Of a stretch of DNA of 64,000 nucleotides, positions 25,063 to 36,343 are shown piece by piece. A program made the position numbers and the translations under genes. The notes beneath the pieces were generated by a model. The model was not told where the DNA came from. It ran no database searches and worked only from the letters and a program-made list of their open reading frames with translations. Numbering within the stretch: the first letter of the stretch is position 1; the number at the start of each line of letters is the position of its first letter. The DNA is from Viscum album (Eukaryota > Streptophyta > Magnoliopsida > Santalales > Viscaceae), in contig OY728163.1 of assembly GCA_963277665.1 (NCBI GenBank), forward strand, positions 1,906,072,644 through 1,906,136,643. Direction: 5' to 3'.

Positions 25063-25934
25063 TGTAACATCCCAAGCTTCCATGGTACGCTTCTCTTTGA
25101 ATAATACAGTAGCCTGTGTTGTACGCAACTTCGAGATTCTAACACGCCGCAACCAATCAAAGCAGCCGTTATGAATAGTAATACCCAATTTTTAAAATTC
25201 TATAAATTTTATCTTTCAAAATGGACTTCATTTTTGGATTGGGAATATCGAAATTATCCTAGGATGAAATTTTGGTACTTTTCAAAAAACTTTTATATTT
25301 TGATGAATAGTGAAAATTAATAATTTTTTATTAAAAACAACTTTTTTAATCGATATAATTAATAGTAATAAATTATGAATTAGAGTGGTTTTAAAGTATA
25401 TTTAGAATATATTTTTACAATTTAATACAATGTTGGTCATTGGACATAACTTTACATTTAAACCGGACATAAACAAGTATCAATCTTTTGATAGTTATTA
25501 TTTCTTAAAAACACGCTTTTTGTTTTGACAACGGAAATTAATTTTAAATTAATTTTTTCCACTTCTGTGTTTTGAATTTGGAAAAATGGATTCCATATTT
25601 GGAATCATGATGTCCAAATTGTGTAAATAGGTAACTTTCATTTTTAGACATTTTGAATAATTACTTCGGTAAATATTTTATATACCATGGTTAAAGGGTA
25701 AATCTGGTAAATAAGGGTAAAAAAATAATATTATAATAATAATAAATTACCCTAAAACATGTACTAAACTTATTGGTGGATACATGTCCGACCATGGGCA
25801 TCTTGGGGTCGATTTTGGGATCCCATGGAGCCACTTGTAAGTGATAATGACACTTTCTATTAATTAAGTTAAAATAAATACAAAAATGACATAAGCATAT
25901 AGCTTTTAGAAAAACAATTTTTACATAGGGTTAT
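25063..25934 (+). repeat. Element C, 3' LTR, first part
   Basis: Matches 16097-16970 of the 5' LTR with scattered substitutions. It stops at 25934 after CATAGGGTTAT, where element D begins, and continues at 36344. Confidence 0.93.
25930..25934. other. Target site duplication of D, left copy
   Basis: GTTAT immediately before D. The right copy at 36339-36343 is identical. Confidence 0.92.
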
Positions 25935-27585
25935 TGTAGAGACCCGGAGCCTGACATACATGGACATTACATTACTTTTACGGAATACTTAATACCTAAC
26001 AAAAACAGACACCAAAGGACCGTAATAGTTTATTGTCTTTGGAAACTCGGAATATAAACATCTAATCCTATTGAAAGATCTTCAACATCTCCCATATCGA
26101 TCTTCCCCTTTTGTTTTCTTACCTAAAACCTTTCTTTATATCCCGGGGAAAAGAAAACATATAAAGGGTGAGCTCAAATGCTCAGTAAGGTTAATCATGG
26201 ATAAAATAAAACAAATCATATACATTTGAGCTTAAAAACATGAACATAATGTTTAAACATGAAAAGCTTGAGCAATGACATAAAACATGTAATTACATAA
26301 GGCATAGATCATAAAGAAAAATTAAGCATGATAAAATAGAATGGGAGTAAAAAATGTAATTGTGGAAACCATTAAGCACATGTTATGATTTCCATAGTAT
26401 CCAAGGAATTGCTGCCAAGACGATCTTAGTGGACAATGTCCCTTTCTGAATCTAGTTCACTCCTCGTTCCAGTCCACTATTACTGAACCTGTTTAACTTG
26501 CCATTCCAGCCATGTCTATCTCATGAGATATAAATCTTTACCCAATTTATTGGAGGGAGATATAGGTCCCACCCATCTCATAATGAAATCATTCTTACTT
26601 CTTCAACAAAATAAACATACATCATTCATAATAACCCAACGAATAAAATGGGTTTCATAAACATCATCCCATCATCACATAATCCATATAAAAGAAATGG
26701 ATATCATTTCATAATAAGAAAAGTGAAACCATGTAAATAATAGAGACATTATACTTGAAACATACACATATGAAACATTTTCATCTTAGATGGAAAAATG
26801 GTTTTGATAAAACACTTGAAATGAATTCTTGAGGAAAATATCCTTTCTTCTTCAAAATCAATTTTCTTTTCACAAAACGTCATGAAATTTTAAAAGAAAG
26901 AGATTTTGTTGAAAATAGTCATGAAATATTTTTGAGTAATCTTCATGAAAATAAGGCTTTATAAAACCATAAAAATCCGTTCACGCCGTATAAGTTAAAA
27001 ATAACATTTTTCTCGTACTTTTGTCGGAAAAGTCAAAAAGTACCTCGTATGGTAAACAAAAGAAAGATTCCTTCCATACGGTGTGGTAAAAGTAGAAAAG
27101 GGTAAAAATGTATTTAAACATACATGGAAGGGAAGTAAACATTTTATGAAAACATTTTGAGAACATATGGACATGGATAATATACATAACCCCCAGTAAA
27201 TACTTACGAATAAACACTCTCAGATAAGAATGAGATTGGAATAATTATCCCTTACCTTAGGTCCTATATGCTTCGTATGGATCCGAACCTCCTGTATAAT
27301 GATTTAAATAATTTCATTGACTTATTACATAATCATATTCATTGTTATGATATCATATATGTTTCACTTATGACTTTATATTACCCGTTCTTTTGTAAAT
27401 TCCATGTTAAAGCAGCGTTTTGGGTAAAATCATTCCATTTATCATATGTTTTTCGACTTGTCATTCTTGATATGATTACTTATATCCTGATTTACATAAT
27501 TACAGAATGTAAAACCTGATTTATATATAATATATATTCATCATATACATATATATTATAGATCGATAAAAGGAATGAAATACAC

Positions 27586-28018
27586 CGTTCATGGAGACGG
27601 TAGGCCGTACGTACGAATGAACGCTGTTTTCGTTTCCTTATTCAATTGAATGAAACTAAATATATGAAATATATAAATATATATACATAAATAACGTAGC
27701 ATTATTATTTCATATATTTCGTTATTATTCATTATATAAACTTTATGATCATTCATGTATGGTTAACATGGAGAATGAATCTCATCACGTCGTGGAGACG
27801 GTAGTCTGTACGTACGCACGAGTGATGATATCGTTCCCATAATTATTGAATTGAATTGGAGTGGATGATAAAATAAATCAGAATCAGTATTATGTTATAA
27901 TAACTATGTATATTTATTCTTTATACCATTATACCCATCCAAGTAAGGTGGTGTTGGAAAAACAAATTACACCACGGCGTGGAGACGGTATTCCGTACAT
28001 ACGCGCGCGCGGTGATTT
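27586..28018 (-). promoter_or_regulatory. Three ACGT-core hairpin cassettes, D 3' LTR
   Basis: Plus-strand copies: about 27586-27635 (CATGGAGACGGTAGGCCGTA then CGTACG), 27782-27830 (CGTGGAGACGGTAGTCTGTA then CGTACGCACGAG), and 27969-28018 (CACCACGGCGTGGAGACGGT then ATTCCGTACATACGCGCG). Spacing is about 195 and 190 bp. The third copy holds a run of alternating CG. They are upstream in plus coordinates, hence downstream of the TATA box on D's own strand, as in C. Confidence 0.75.
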
Positions 28019-28350
28019 CATTTTCCGTAGGATGGATAGAAGGTGAAATGGGGTTGTTTCATATTTATAATGACATATAAGTATATTAGTGATATTGATG
28101 TTATTACTTTATAATGAAACAACTAAAGAAGAAGAAGTTGAAGAAGAAATAAAGTTGAAAGAATCGGTAACGGACATTACCTCTTCTTTCAAGCGCCTCT
28201 TTGAGACCTCCTCTTAGGGAACTAAAATTGGTCTTTGAAGAAGAACATGACCTCTAGTATGTTTCTAGGGAAGCATAGAAGATAATTTTTCAGGGTTTGG
28301 CCGATCTTGAAGGCTCAAAGTGGTGTAAGGAAGAGAGGGAGGAGGTGCCC

Positions 28351-28357
28351 TTTTATA
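28351..28357 (-). promoter_or_regulatory. TATA box of element D 3' LTR
   Basis: TTTTATA on the plus strand, TATAAAA on the minus strand, in the context CCTCCCTTATAAAAGGGCAC. Same position as the boxes of B and C. Confidence 0.7.
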
Positions 28358-30006
28358 AGGGAGGAGAGGGGCACCATTGGAAAAACTGAAAATATTATTT
28401 TATTATAAAGTCATATTCGGTTTTTAATAGCTCCAAATTGATTTATTTTGAAGCTAAAGTGGGGATGAGTCAAAATACTCTAATAAAATAGAATTTAGAC
28501 AAGTTTAGGTATCTATTTTAACCTTATCATTTAGATTTAACTTTAAGTTAGATAATTTAACTTTTACCGTGTCTTCTTGTTTTCTTACACTATAAGGTTA
28601 ATAAACTTACTATAAGAAGCCAAAAGAACCCCAAGTTGTTTATAATTAATATATATAACCTTATCTAAGTAATTTGGCCGAACCTTAGATTTTTAGGAAT
28701 AAAATAACAATTAATAATATAATATTTGTTTTAAAAACTATTTTATGTCAATTTTGAAACTATTTGGTAATTGATTTTTGTGAATATCATAACAGAAATA
28801 TTAGTTAGAAAAAAGTTAATTAAATCAATACTAACATGTCATATTAACAGATGAAATTATTGGAATTCATAAAAAGTCTCAACTTACATTTATTTGGGTA
28901 TTTATAACATGAATTATGTCACTATTTCATTAATAATATAATTACTGCATCATCGTTGTGTCATAAATAAATTAAATTATTTAAAGTCTAAAAATTACAA
29001 ATAAAATACCATTACGTAGGAAATATTTTTATCTTTCTAATTAATATTTATAGTCGAATTTATCTTATGTATAACCCTATATTAAAAATGATTTAGTTAT
29101 TAAACTTTGATTTTAACTATTTTAACCCTTCTATAAATAAATTAATAATAAATGTCCTAATCTAATCCATGTGGGAATAAATGGTCATATTTTATTCCTA
29201 AGTTTGTTTTTAGTCGAATTACACTTATCCAATAGAATTAGGACATTTTTAGGGTAATAATAATATCATTTTTACCCTTAATTACCCTATTTACATTTAA
29301 CTGTGGTAAATAAAAGTAAAAAGTTACTATTCACCAAAAAATATTTTCATCTCATTGAACCACATTTTACTTAATGACATCAACCATGTCTCTCGGATTT
29401 TTGAAATTCCACTCACAGAAGTGGTAAAATTATGTTTTATATAAATTTTCAAATTCTCCTAAGAGATGGGTAAAAGGCGGTGAAAAGTTCAATAAAATTT
29501 TTATATATCTAAAATTATTATAAAATGACTCCAATGAATTGCATTGAAATTATATAGGTATTATGTATCAATTTTGACCTAAAATAAATTTAAATAAAAT
29601 AAATAATTATTTAAATAAAATGTCGGTTTTTAAATAGTAGCCCAGTGTTTTCACTATTCATAAAAAATTGAAAGTTTTCAGAAAAATACCAAAATTTCAC
29701 CCTAGGCTAATTTTGATATTCAGAATCCAAAAATGAAGTCCATTTTGAAAAATAAAATTTATAAAATTTCAAAAAGTGGGTATTACTATTCATAACGGCT
29801 AGTTTTAGTAATATTTTAATAGCATATCGTTGTTTAGTGAAACTCGGTATTGCGTACAACGCAAGCTATCGAGGAAGGTCGTGATTGCATGTAATTCAAG
29901 CCAAGTTAGGGTTTTGCGTAGTGAAAACTCCTTTTGGTGTAGCATACAACACAAGACATCAATAAAATTAAAAAGAATATTTTTCATAAAATCTCGGGGT
30001 GTTACA

Positions 30007-30019
30007 TTCTACCCCCCTT
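30007..30019 (-). other. Element D polypurine tract
   Basis: Plus strand TTCTACCCCCCTT, so AAGGGGGGTAGAA on D's strand, abutting the LTR. Next to it is CGCCCTCGAAATT, the reverse complement of the post-pol TTTCGAGGGCG motif. This is a leftover from an autonomous ancestor. Confidence 0.9.
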
Positions 30020-31490
30020 AAAATAGATTTCGCCCTCGAAATTTGTCGGGGTTATAAATGGTTTTCTACTTTAAAGTTTCATTAATAGAAACCCACATCG
30101 CAAAAAAGAACAAAAAAACATAACTTTAAAAACTAAAGTATGAAACGTAACGGTTACCCAAATTAACTAATCATTTGGGTTTCCACATAGGAGAACATGG
30201 GTGAAAATATGGACATGGAGGAGAAATCTAATCATCATGTTCTGATGGGGAGTGGTAGAGGACATGGATATGATAAATCCAATAGTCACAAAGCCATAAA
30301 TTTGTGATGATCTAAGGTACCATATGATTCATCAGATATGAGAGTACTAGGACAACATTTTTGGCTTTCAAGATAATTTCCCTAATGTTGAAGAATTTGA
30401 ATTAGAAGAATAATTACTTTACTTCAGTACAATCTCACCATTGTTTGTGCGTTAAACAATTTCCACTTCATCTCTTAAAGAAATGAAGTTTAATTTGTTA
30501 TTCGTGAAGTGTTAGCAGATCATGTGATAGAATGATGGGTCATTCCATCTGTTTCAAACAAAAGGTTAGAAAAAGTTATCAAATATACATAAGCCCATCT
30601 ATGGTGAGGTTAATCAGATATGATTCCAAACATGAACTTATACTTCATCTATCATACCGCTTAATAAAATAAAAATAGTTTCTACTAACCAGGGACTTCC
30701 TGTAGGCCAGTGGTATGCGATAAAGGCCTGTCACAATTCGGTTGTGGGTTCGATTCCCACAGCCTTGTCCGTCGCGATGGGCTGTCGCCCGTCCCGCAAG
30801 TTGTCCTTTTTTTTTCCAAAAATACATTATTATAACTTTCCATCAATAATATCAAAAAAGTTCTAGCCTTAAAAAATACTAACTTATGTCCAACATAATC
30901 CATTCCAATCTTTAGGCTTATCCAAAAAACTGCTATCCAATCTCATATTATAGTGAAATGATTACCAAAGAGTTCATATAACAAGCATGTTAATACCATC
31001 GTTGATCCCCATATATCATAAGAAATGTCTTGTTGGTCACATTACAAAAATTATAATGCCTTAATCATATATTCTCTTGAAAAAAAATGAATACCCATAA
31101 AACCTTAGTGAAAACATGAATGCAGTTAAAAGTTAACACTTTCCACATACCAAAATCCTCAAAATTCTATGTACTCAAACCATGATATCACTTTGTCCTT
31201 ATATCAGTCATGAGCTCATGAATACAATCAAACATCTCATTATCTTCTTATCCCTTCATTATGTGCATATCATCTACTTTCCAAATATATCTGGATAACC
31301 TTCCACCGTTACTGGTACCATTCAACATATACTTTTAAATACTTTAGGAAAAACAATAGTGTAACAATCCTTAGATGATTATTTATTCCATAGTACCATA
31401 CAATATTCTTTATAAACATACAATCATTCCACTAACTTCTTAAACCACTGACTGAGCTTCATCATTTCTTTCATCTCATATTTCATTTTT
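30020..31490 (-). other. Element D interior, non-coding
   Basis: About 1.5 kb where pol would be expected. No reverse transcriptase, integrase or protease motif is visible on either strand. The only distinct object is the SINE near 30691-30815. Confidence 0.65.
30691..30815 (+). mobile_element. tRNA-derived SINE inside element D
   Basis: Contains an A-box-like TAGGCCAGTGG (30703-30713) and a perfect B box GGTTCGATTCC (30747-30757), i.e. an RNA polymerase III promoter. A G+C-richer body follows (GTCGCGATGGGCTGTCGCCC) and it ends in nine T (30807-30815), as do the Au-type plant SINEs. It stands out sharply from the A+T-rich surroundings. The 5' limit is uncertain, since no convincing target duplication was found. 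It is not a tRNA gene: no acceptor stem pairing around the boxes. Confidence 0.7.
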
Positions 31491-32006
31491 AGTCTCTTCA
31501 TCATCATCCACATAAATACTGCTCATATGACCATGCTGATTCTCTTCATGAGATTTTCCCTTAGGGTGTTGGTTTTCATAATGCCCATACATTCCACATT
31601 TAAAACATTTAATCATTTTTGATGTCGTAGAAACACAATTATCCTTGTCCATGGTGTTAACTGAACCTTTTCCTTTTCACTTACTGGCTTTGTGTCCTTT
31701 TCCACACCCAAAGCATCTTCCAGTTCCTTTGAAACAATCTCCCTGATGCCTCTTCCCACATGATTTACATGAGAGAAAATGAACTTTCTTTCCTCTATGA
31801 TCATCATGAAACTCCATCTTTCTCTTATTATCTGAGTCGGGAAACTTACCAAATTTGAGATTATTGATCTTATTATGAGATTTCTGATTAGGAATAATAA
31901 TGATTTTTGGACTTCCAAATCCCGTTTCATTTGGTTGCTCAAGAAGAATATCATTCCATTGTCTGTTATATCCTCCATTATCATGAATCTTCCTATTTCC
32001 AGCCAT
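31491..32006 (-). pseudogene. Element D gag relic with zinc knuckles
   Basis: Minus strand starting MAGNRK at 32006 and running about 110 residues to a stop at 31677, then continuing in the +1 direction of decay to about 31491. It has CKSCGKRHQGDC and CFGCGKGHKASK (nucleocapsid knuckles like C's gag pair), and further on CFKCGMYGHYENQHP, with the last Cys replaced. The capsid domain seen in B and C is absent, so the gag start is joined almost directly to the nucleocapsid part. The acidic stretch YVDDDEE closes it. It cannot form a particle alone; it may be only a residue. Confidence 0.75.
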
Positions 32007-32252
32007 TTTCTAAAACCCAAAAAAAATAGTGTGAGAGGAAAAAATCATGCTAGGGAAAACAACATAGTAAAGGGGGAGTACCCTCAACATCTAAAATCTT
32101 AGGTTAAATTCTAAGATTGTTACTGTAGTTCTAGGACTTTATCCTATACGTATACTTATCCTTAGGGACATCCCTAGACATACCTTAGAAATATCTTTAG
32201 GGATTTCACTAAAGTTTTCGCATTCTAGTTTCCAAAGGTTAACTAAAATTTT

Positions 32253-32266
32253 CCTCTGATACCAAA
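32253..32266 (-). other. Element D primer binding site
   Basis: Plus strand CCTCTGATACCAAA, so TTTGGTATCAGAGG on D's strand. Identical to C's primer site and abutting the 5' LTR at 32267. Confidence 0.92.
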
Positions 32267-35200
32267 TGTAGAGACCCGGAGCCTGACGTACATGGACATT
32301 ACATTACTTTTTCGGAATACTTAATACATAAAAAAAAAACAGACACCAAAGGACCGTAATAGTTTAGTGTCTTTGGAAACTCAGAATATAAACATCTAAT
32401 CCTGTTGAAAGTTCTTCAACATATACCATATCGATCTTCCCCTTTTGTTTTCTTAGCTAAAACCTTTCTTTATATCCTGGGGAAAAGAAAACATATATAG
32501 GGTGAGCTCAAATTCTCAATAAGGGTAAGCATGGATAAAATAAAACAAATCATATACATTTGAGCTTAAAAACATGAACACAATGTTCAAACATCAAAAG
32601 CTTGAGCAATGACATAAAACATGGAAGTACATAAGGCAGAGATCATAAAGAAACATTAAGCATGATAAAATAGCATGCGAGTAAAACATGTAATTGTGGC
32701 AACCATTAGGCACATGTTATGATTTCCATAGTAGCCAAGGAATTGCTGCCAAAACCATCTTAGTGGACAAAGTCCCTTTTTGAATCGAGTTCACTCCTCG
32801 TTCCAGTCTTGTATTACTGAACCGGTTTAACTTTCCATTCCAGCCATGTCTATCTCATGAGATATAAATCATTACCCAATGAATTGGAGGGAGTTATATG
32901 TCCCACCCATCTCATAATGAAATCATTCTTACTTGTGCTACAAAATAAACATTCATCATTCATAATAACCCAACGAATAAAATGGGTTTCATAAACATCA
33001 TCTCATCAGCACATAATCCATATAAAAGAAATGGATATCATTTAATAATAAGAAAATTGAAACCATGTAAATCATAGATACATTATACTTGAATCATACA
33101 CATTTTAAATAATGTCATCTTAGATGGAAAAATGGTTTTGATAAAACATTTGAAATGAATTCTTGAGGAAAATATCCGTTCTTCTTCAAAATCAATTTTC
33201 TTTTCACAAAACGTCCTGTAATTTTAAAATAAAGATATTTTGTTAAAAATAGTCATGAAATCTTATGGAGTAAGCTTCATGAAAACAAGGCTTAATAAAA
33301 CCGTAAAAATCCATTCATGCCGTATAAGTTAAAAATAACATTTTTCTCATACTTTTGTCAGAAAAGTCCAAAAGTACCTCTTATGGTAAACAAAAGAAAG
33401 ATTCCTTCCATACAATGTGGTAAAAGTATAAAAGGGTAAAAATGTCTTCAAACATACATTGAAGTAAATTAAACATTTTATGAAAACATTTTGAGAACAT
33501 ATGGACATGGATAATAAACATAACCCCCAGTAAATACTTACGAATAAACAATCTCGGATAAGAATGAGATTGGAATAATTATCCCTTACCTTATGTCCGA
33601 TATGCTTCTTATGGATCCTAACCTCCTGTATAATGATTTAAATAATGTCATTGACTTATTACATAATCATATTCATTTTTATGATATCATATATGTTTCA
33701 CTTATGACTTTATATTACCCGTTCTTTTGTAAATTCCATGTTAAAGTAGCGTTTTGGGTAAAATCATTTCATTTATCGTATGTGTTTCGACTTGTCATTC
33801 TTGATATTATTACTTATATTCGGATTTACATAATTCAATAATTTAAAACATGATTTATATATAATATATATTCATTATATACATATATATTATAGATCGA
33901 TAAAAGGAATGAAATACACCGTTCATGGAGATGGTAGGTCGTACGTACGCATGAATGCTGTTTTCGTTTCCTTATTGAATTGAATGAAACTAAATAGATG
34001 ACATACATATATATATACATAAATACCGTAGTATTATTATTTCATATATTTCATTATTATTCATTATATAAACTTTATGATCATTCATGTATGGTTAACA
34101 TGGAGAATTAATCTCATCGTGTCGTGGAGATGGTAGTCCGTACGTACGCACAAGTGATGATATCATTCCCATAATTTTTGAATTGAATCGGTGTGGATGA
34201 TACAATAAATCAGAATCAGTATGATGTTATAATAACTATGTATAGTTATTCTTTACACCATTATACCCATCCAAGTAAAGTTTTGTTGGAAAAACAGATT
34301 ACACCACGACGTGGCGACGGTATTCCGTACATACGCACGCGCGGTGATTTCATTTTCCATAGGATGGATAGAAGGTGAAATGGGGTTCTTTTATATTTAT
34401 AATAACATATAAGTATATTAGTGATACTTATGTTATTACTTTATAATGAAACAACTAATGAAGAAGATGTTGAAGAAGAAATAAAGTTGAAAGAATCGGT
34501 AATGGACATTACCTCTTCTTTGAAGCGCCTCTTTGAGACCTCCTCTTAGGGCACTAAAATTGGTCTTTGAAGAATACCAAAACCTCTAGGATGTTTCTAG
34601 GGAAGTGGAGAAGAGAATTTGTCAGGGGTTTGCCGAGCTTGAACTCTCAAAGTGGTGTGAGGAAGAGAGGGAGGAGGTGCCCTTTTATAAGGGAGGAGAG
34701 GGGCACCTTTGGAAAAACTAAAAATATTATTTTATTATAAAGTCATATTCGGTTTTTAATAGCTCCAAATTGATTTATTTTGAATATAAGGTGGGGATGG
34801 GTCTAAATCCTCTCATCCAATAGAATTTAGATAAGTTTAGGTATCTATTTTAACCTTATCATTTAGATTTAACTTTAAGTTAGATAATTTATCTTTTACT
34901 GTGTCTGCTTGTTTTCTTACACTATAAGGTTAATAAACTTACTATAACAAGACAAACGAACCCCAAGTTGTTTATTATTAATATATATAACCTTATATAA
35001 TTCATTTTACCAAATCATAGATTTTTAGGAATAAAATAACAATTAATAATATAATATTTGTTTTAAAAACTATTTTATGTCAATTTTGACACTATTTGGT
35101 AATTGATTTTTGTGAAAATCATAACAGAAAGATTAGTTCTAAAAAAGTTAATTAAATCAATAATAACTTGTCATATTAATAAGTAAAATTATTCTAATTC

Positions 35201-36338
35201 ATAAAAAGTCTCAAATTACATTTATTTGGGTATTTATAACATCAATTATGTCAATATTTCATTAATAATATAATTACTGCATCATCATTGTGTCATAAAT
35301 AAATTAAATTATTTAAAGTATAAAAATTACAAATAAAATACCATTAAGTAGGAAATCTTTTTAACTTTCTAATTAATATTTATAGTCGAATTTATCTTAT
35401 GTATAACCCTATATTAAAAATGATTTAGTTATTAAACTTTGATTTTAACTATTTTAACCCTTCTTTAAATAAATTAATAATAAATGTCCTAATCTAATCC
35501 ATGTGGGCCAAAATGGTCATATTTTATTACTAAGGTTGTTTTTGGTCGAATTACACTTATCCAATAGAATTATGACATGTGTTAGGGTAATAATAATATC
35601 ATTTTTACTTTTAATTACCATATTTATTTTTAACCGTGGTAAATAAAAGTTAAAAGTTACTATTCACAAAAAATTATTTTCATCTCATTGAACAACATTT
35701 TACTTACTGACATCAACTGTGTCTCTCGGATTTTTGAAATTCCACTCACAGAAGTGGTAAAAGTAAGTTTTATGTAAATTTACAAATTCTCCTAGGAGGT
35801 GGGTAAAAGGCGGTGAAAAGTTAAATAAAATTTTTATATATCTAAAATTATTATAAAATGACTCCAATGAATTGAATTGAACTTATATAGGTATTATGTA
35901 TCAATTTTTACCTAAAATAAATTTAAATAAAATAAATAATTATTTAAATAAAAAGTCTGTTTTTAAATAGTAACCCAGTGTTTTTACTATTCATAAAAAT
36001 TGAAAGTTTTCAGAAAACTACCAAAATTTCACCCTAGGCTAATTTCGATATTCCGAATCCAAAAATGAAGTCCATTTTGAAAATTAAAATTTATATAATT
36101 TCAAAAAGTGGGTATCACTATTCATAACAGCTAGTTTTAGTAATATTTTAATAGCATATCGTTGTTTAGTGAAACTCGGTATTGCGTACAACGCAAGCTA
36201 TCGAGGAAGGTCGTGATTGCGTGTAATTCAAGCCAAGTTAGGGTTGTGCGTAGTAAAAGATCCTTTTGGTGTTGTGTACAACACAATACATAAATAAAAT
36301 TAAAAAGAATATTTTTCATAAAATCTCGGGGTGTTATA
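32267..36338 (-). repeat. Element D, 5' LTR
   Basis: 4072 bp, the same length as 25935-30006. The outer end reads GTGTTATA (C to T in the terminal CA). TATA box on the minus strand at 34683-34689 in CCTCCCTTATAAAAGGGCAC context. Repeated short frames are again LTR duplicates, not genes. Confidence 0.93.
33915..34350 (-). promoter_or_regulatory. Three ACGT-core hairpin cassettes, D 5' LTR
   Basis: Copies near 33915-33960 (CATGGAGATGGTAGGTCGTA then CGTACG), 34112-34158 (CGTGGAGATGGTAGTCCGTA then CGTACGCAC) and 34302-34350 (CACCACGACGTGGCGACGGT then ATTCCGTACATACGCACGCG). Several differences from the 3' LTR are G-to-A or C-to-T at CG sites, consistent with methylated DNA. Confidence 0.75.
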
Positions 36339-36343
36339 GTTAT

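Larger units (their letters stand above)
25935..30006 (-). repeat. Element D, 3' LTR
   Basis: 4072 bp, plus-strand ends TGTAGAGACCCGG and CTCGGGGTGTTACA. It matches 32267-36338 closely with the same length. Its middle (near 28380-29800) is homologous to the LTR core of B and C, while the two ends differ, so it is a mosaic. It carries a TATA box at 28351-28357 and three hairpin cassettes at 27586-28018. The open frames at 26981, 27268, 27861 and 29805 recur in the other LTR only because the DNA is duplicated; none looks like a protein gene. Confidence 0.93.
25935..36338 (-). mobile_element. Element D: non-autonomous gypsy-derived element
   Basis: Minus-strand LTR element with two LTRs of exactly 4072 bp (25935-30006 and 32267-36338) around a 2260-bp interior. 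A perfect primer site (shared with C), a clear polypurine tract and a perfect 5-bp duplication GTTAT show a bona fide retrotransposition. The interior keeps only a gag zinc-knuckle relic and no protease, reverse transcriptase or integrase, so it must have moved using another element's enzymes. It is the youngest LTR insertion in the nest, judged by nesting order and by the closeness of its LTRs. Class: LARD or TR-GAG-like. Confidence 0.93.

Noticed and set aside
27268..27519. Hydrophobic frame repeated at 33593-33841
   Set aside because: It looks conserved only because both lie at the same place in D's two LTRs. The A+T-rich codons give Leu/Ile/Tyr/Phe by composition.
30703..30775. Possible functional tRNA gene
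   Set aside because: A and B boxes are present but no acceptor stem closes around them, and the unit ends in a SINE-type T run with a non-tRNA body.
31875..32102. Plus-strand frame over D's gag relic
   Set aside because: It is a shadow of the minus-strand zinc-knuckle frame, which carries the recognisable motifs.
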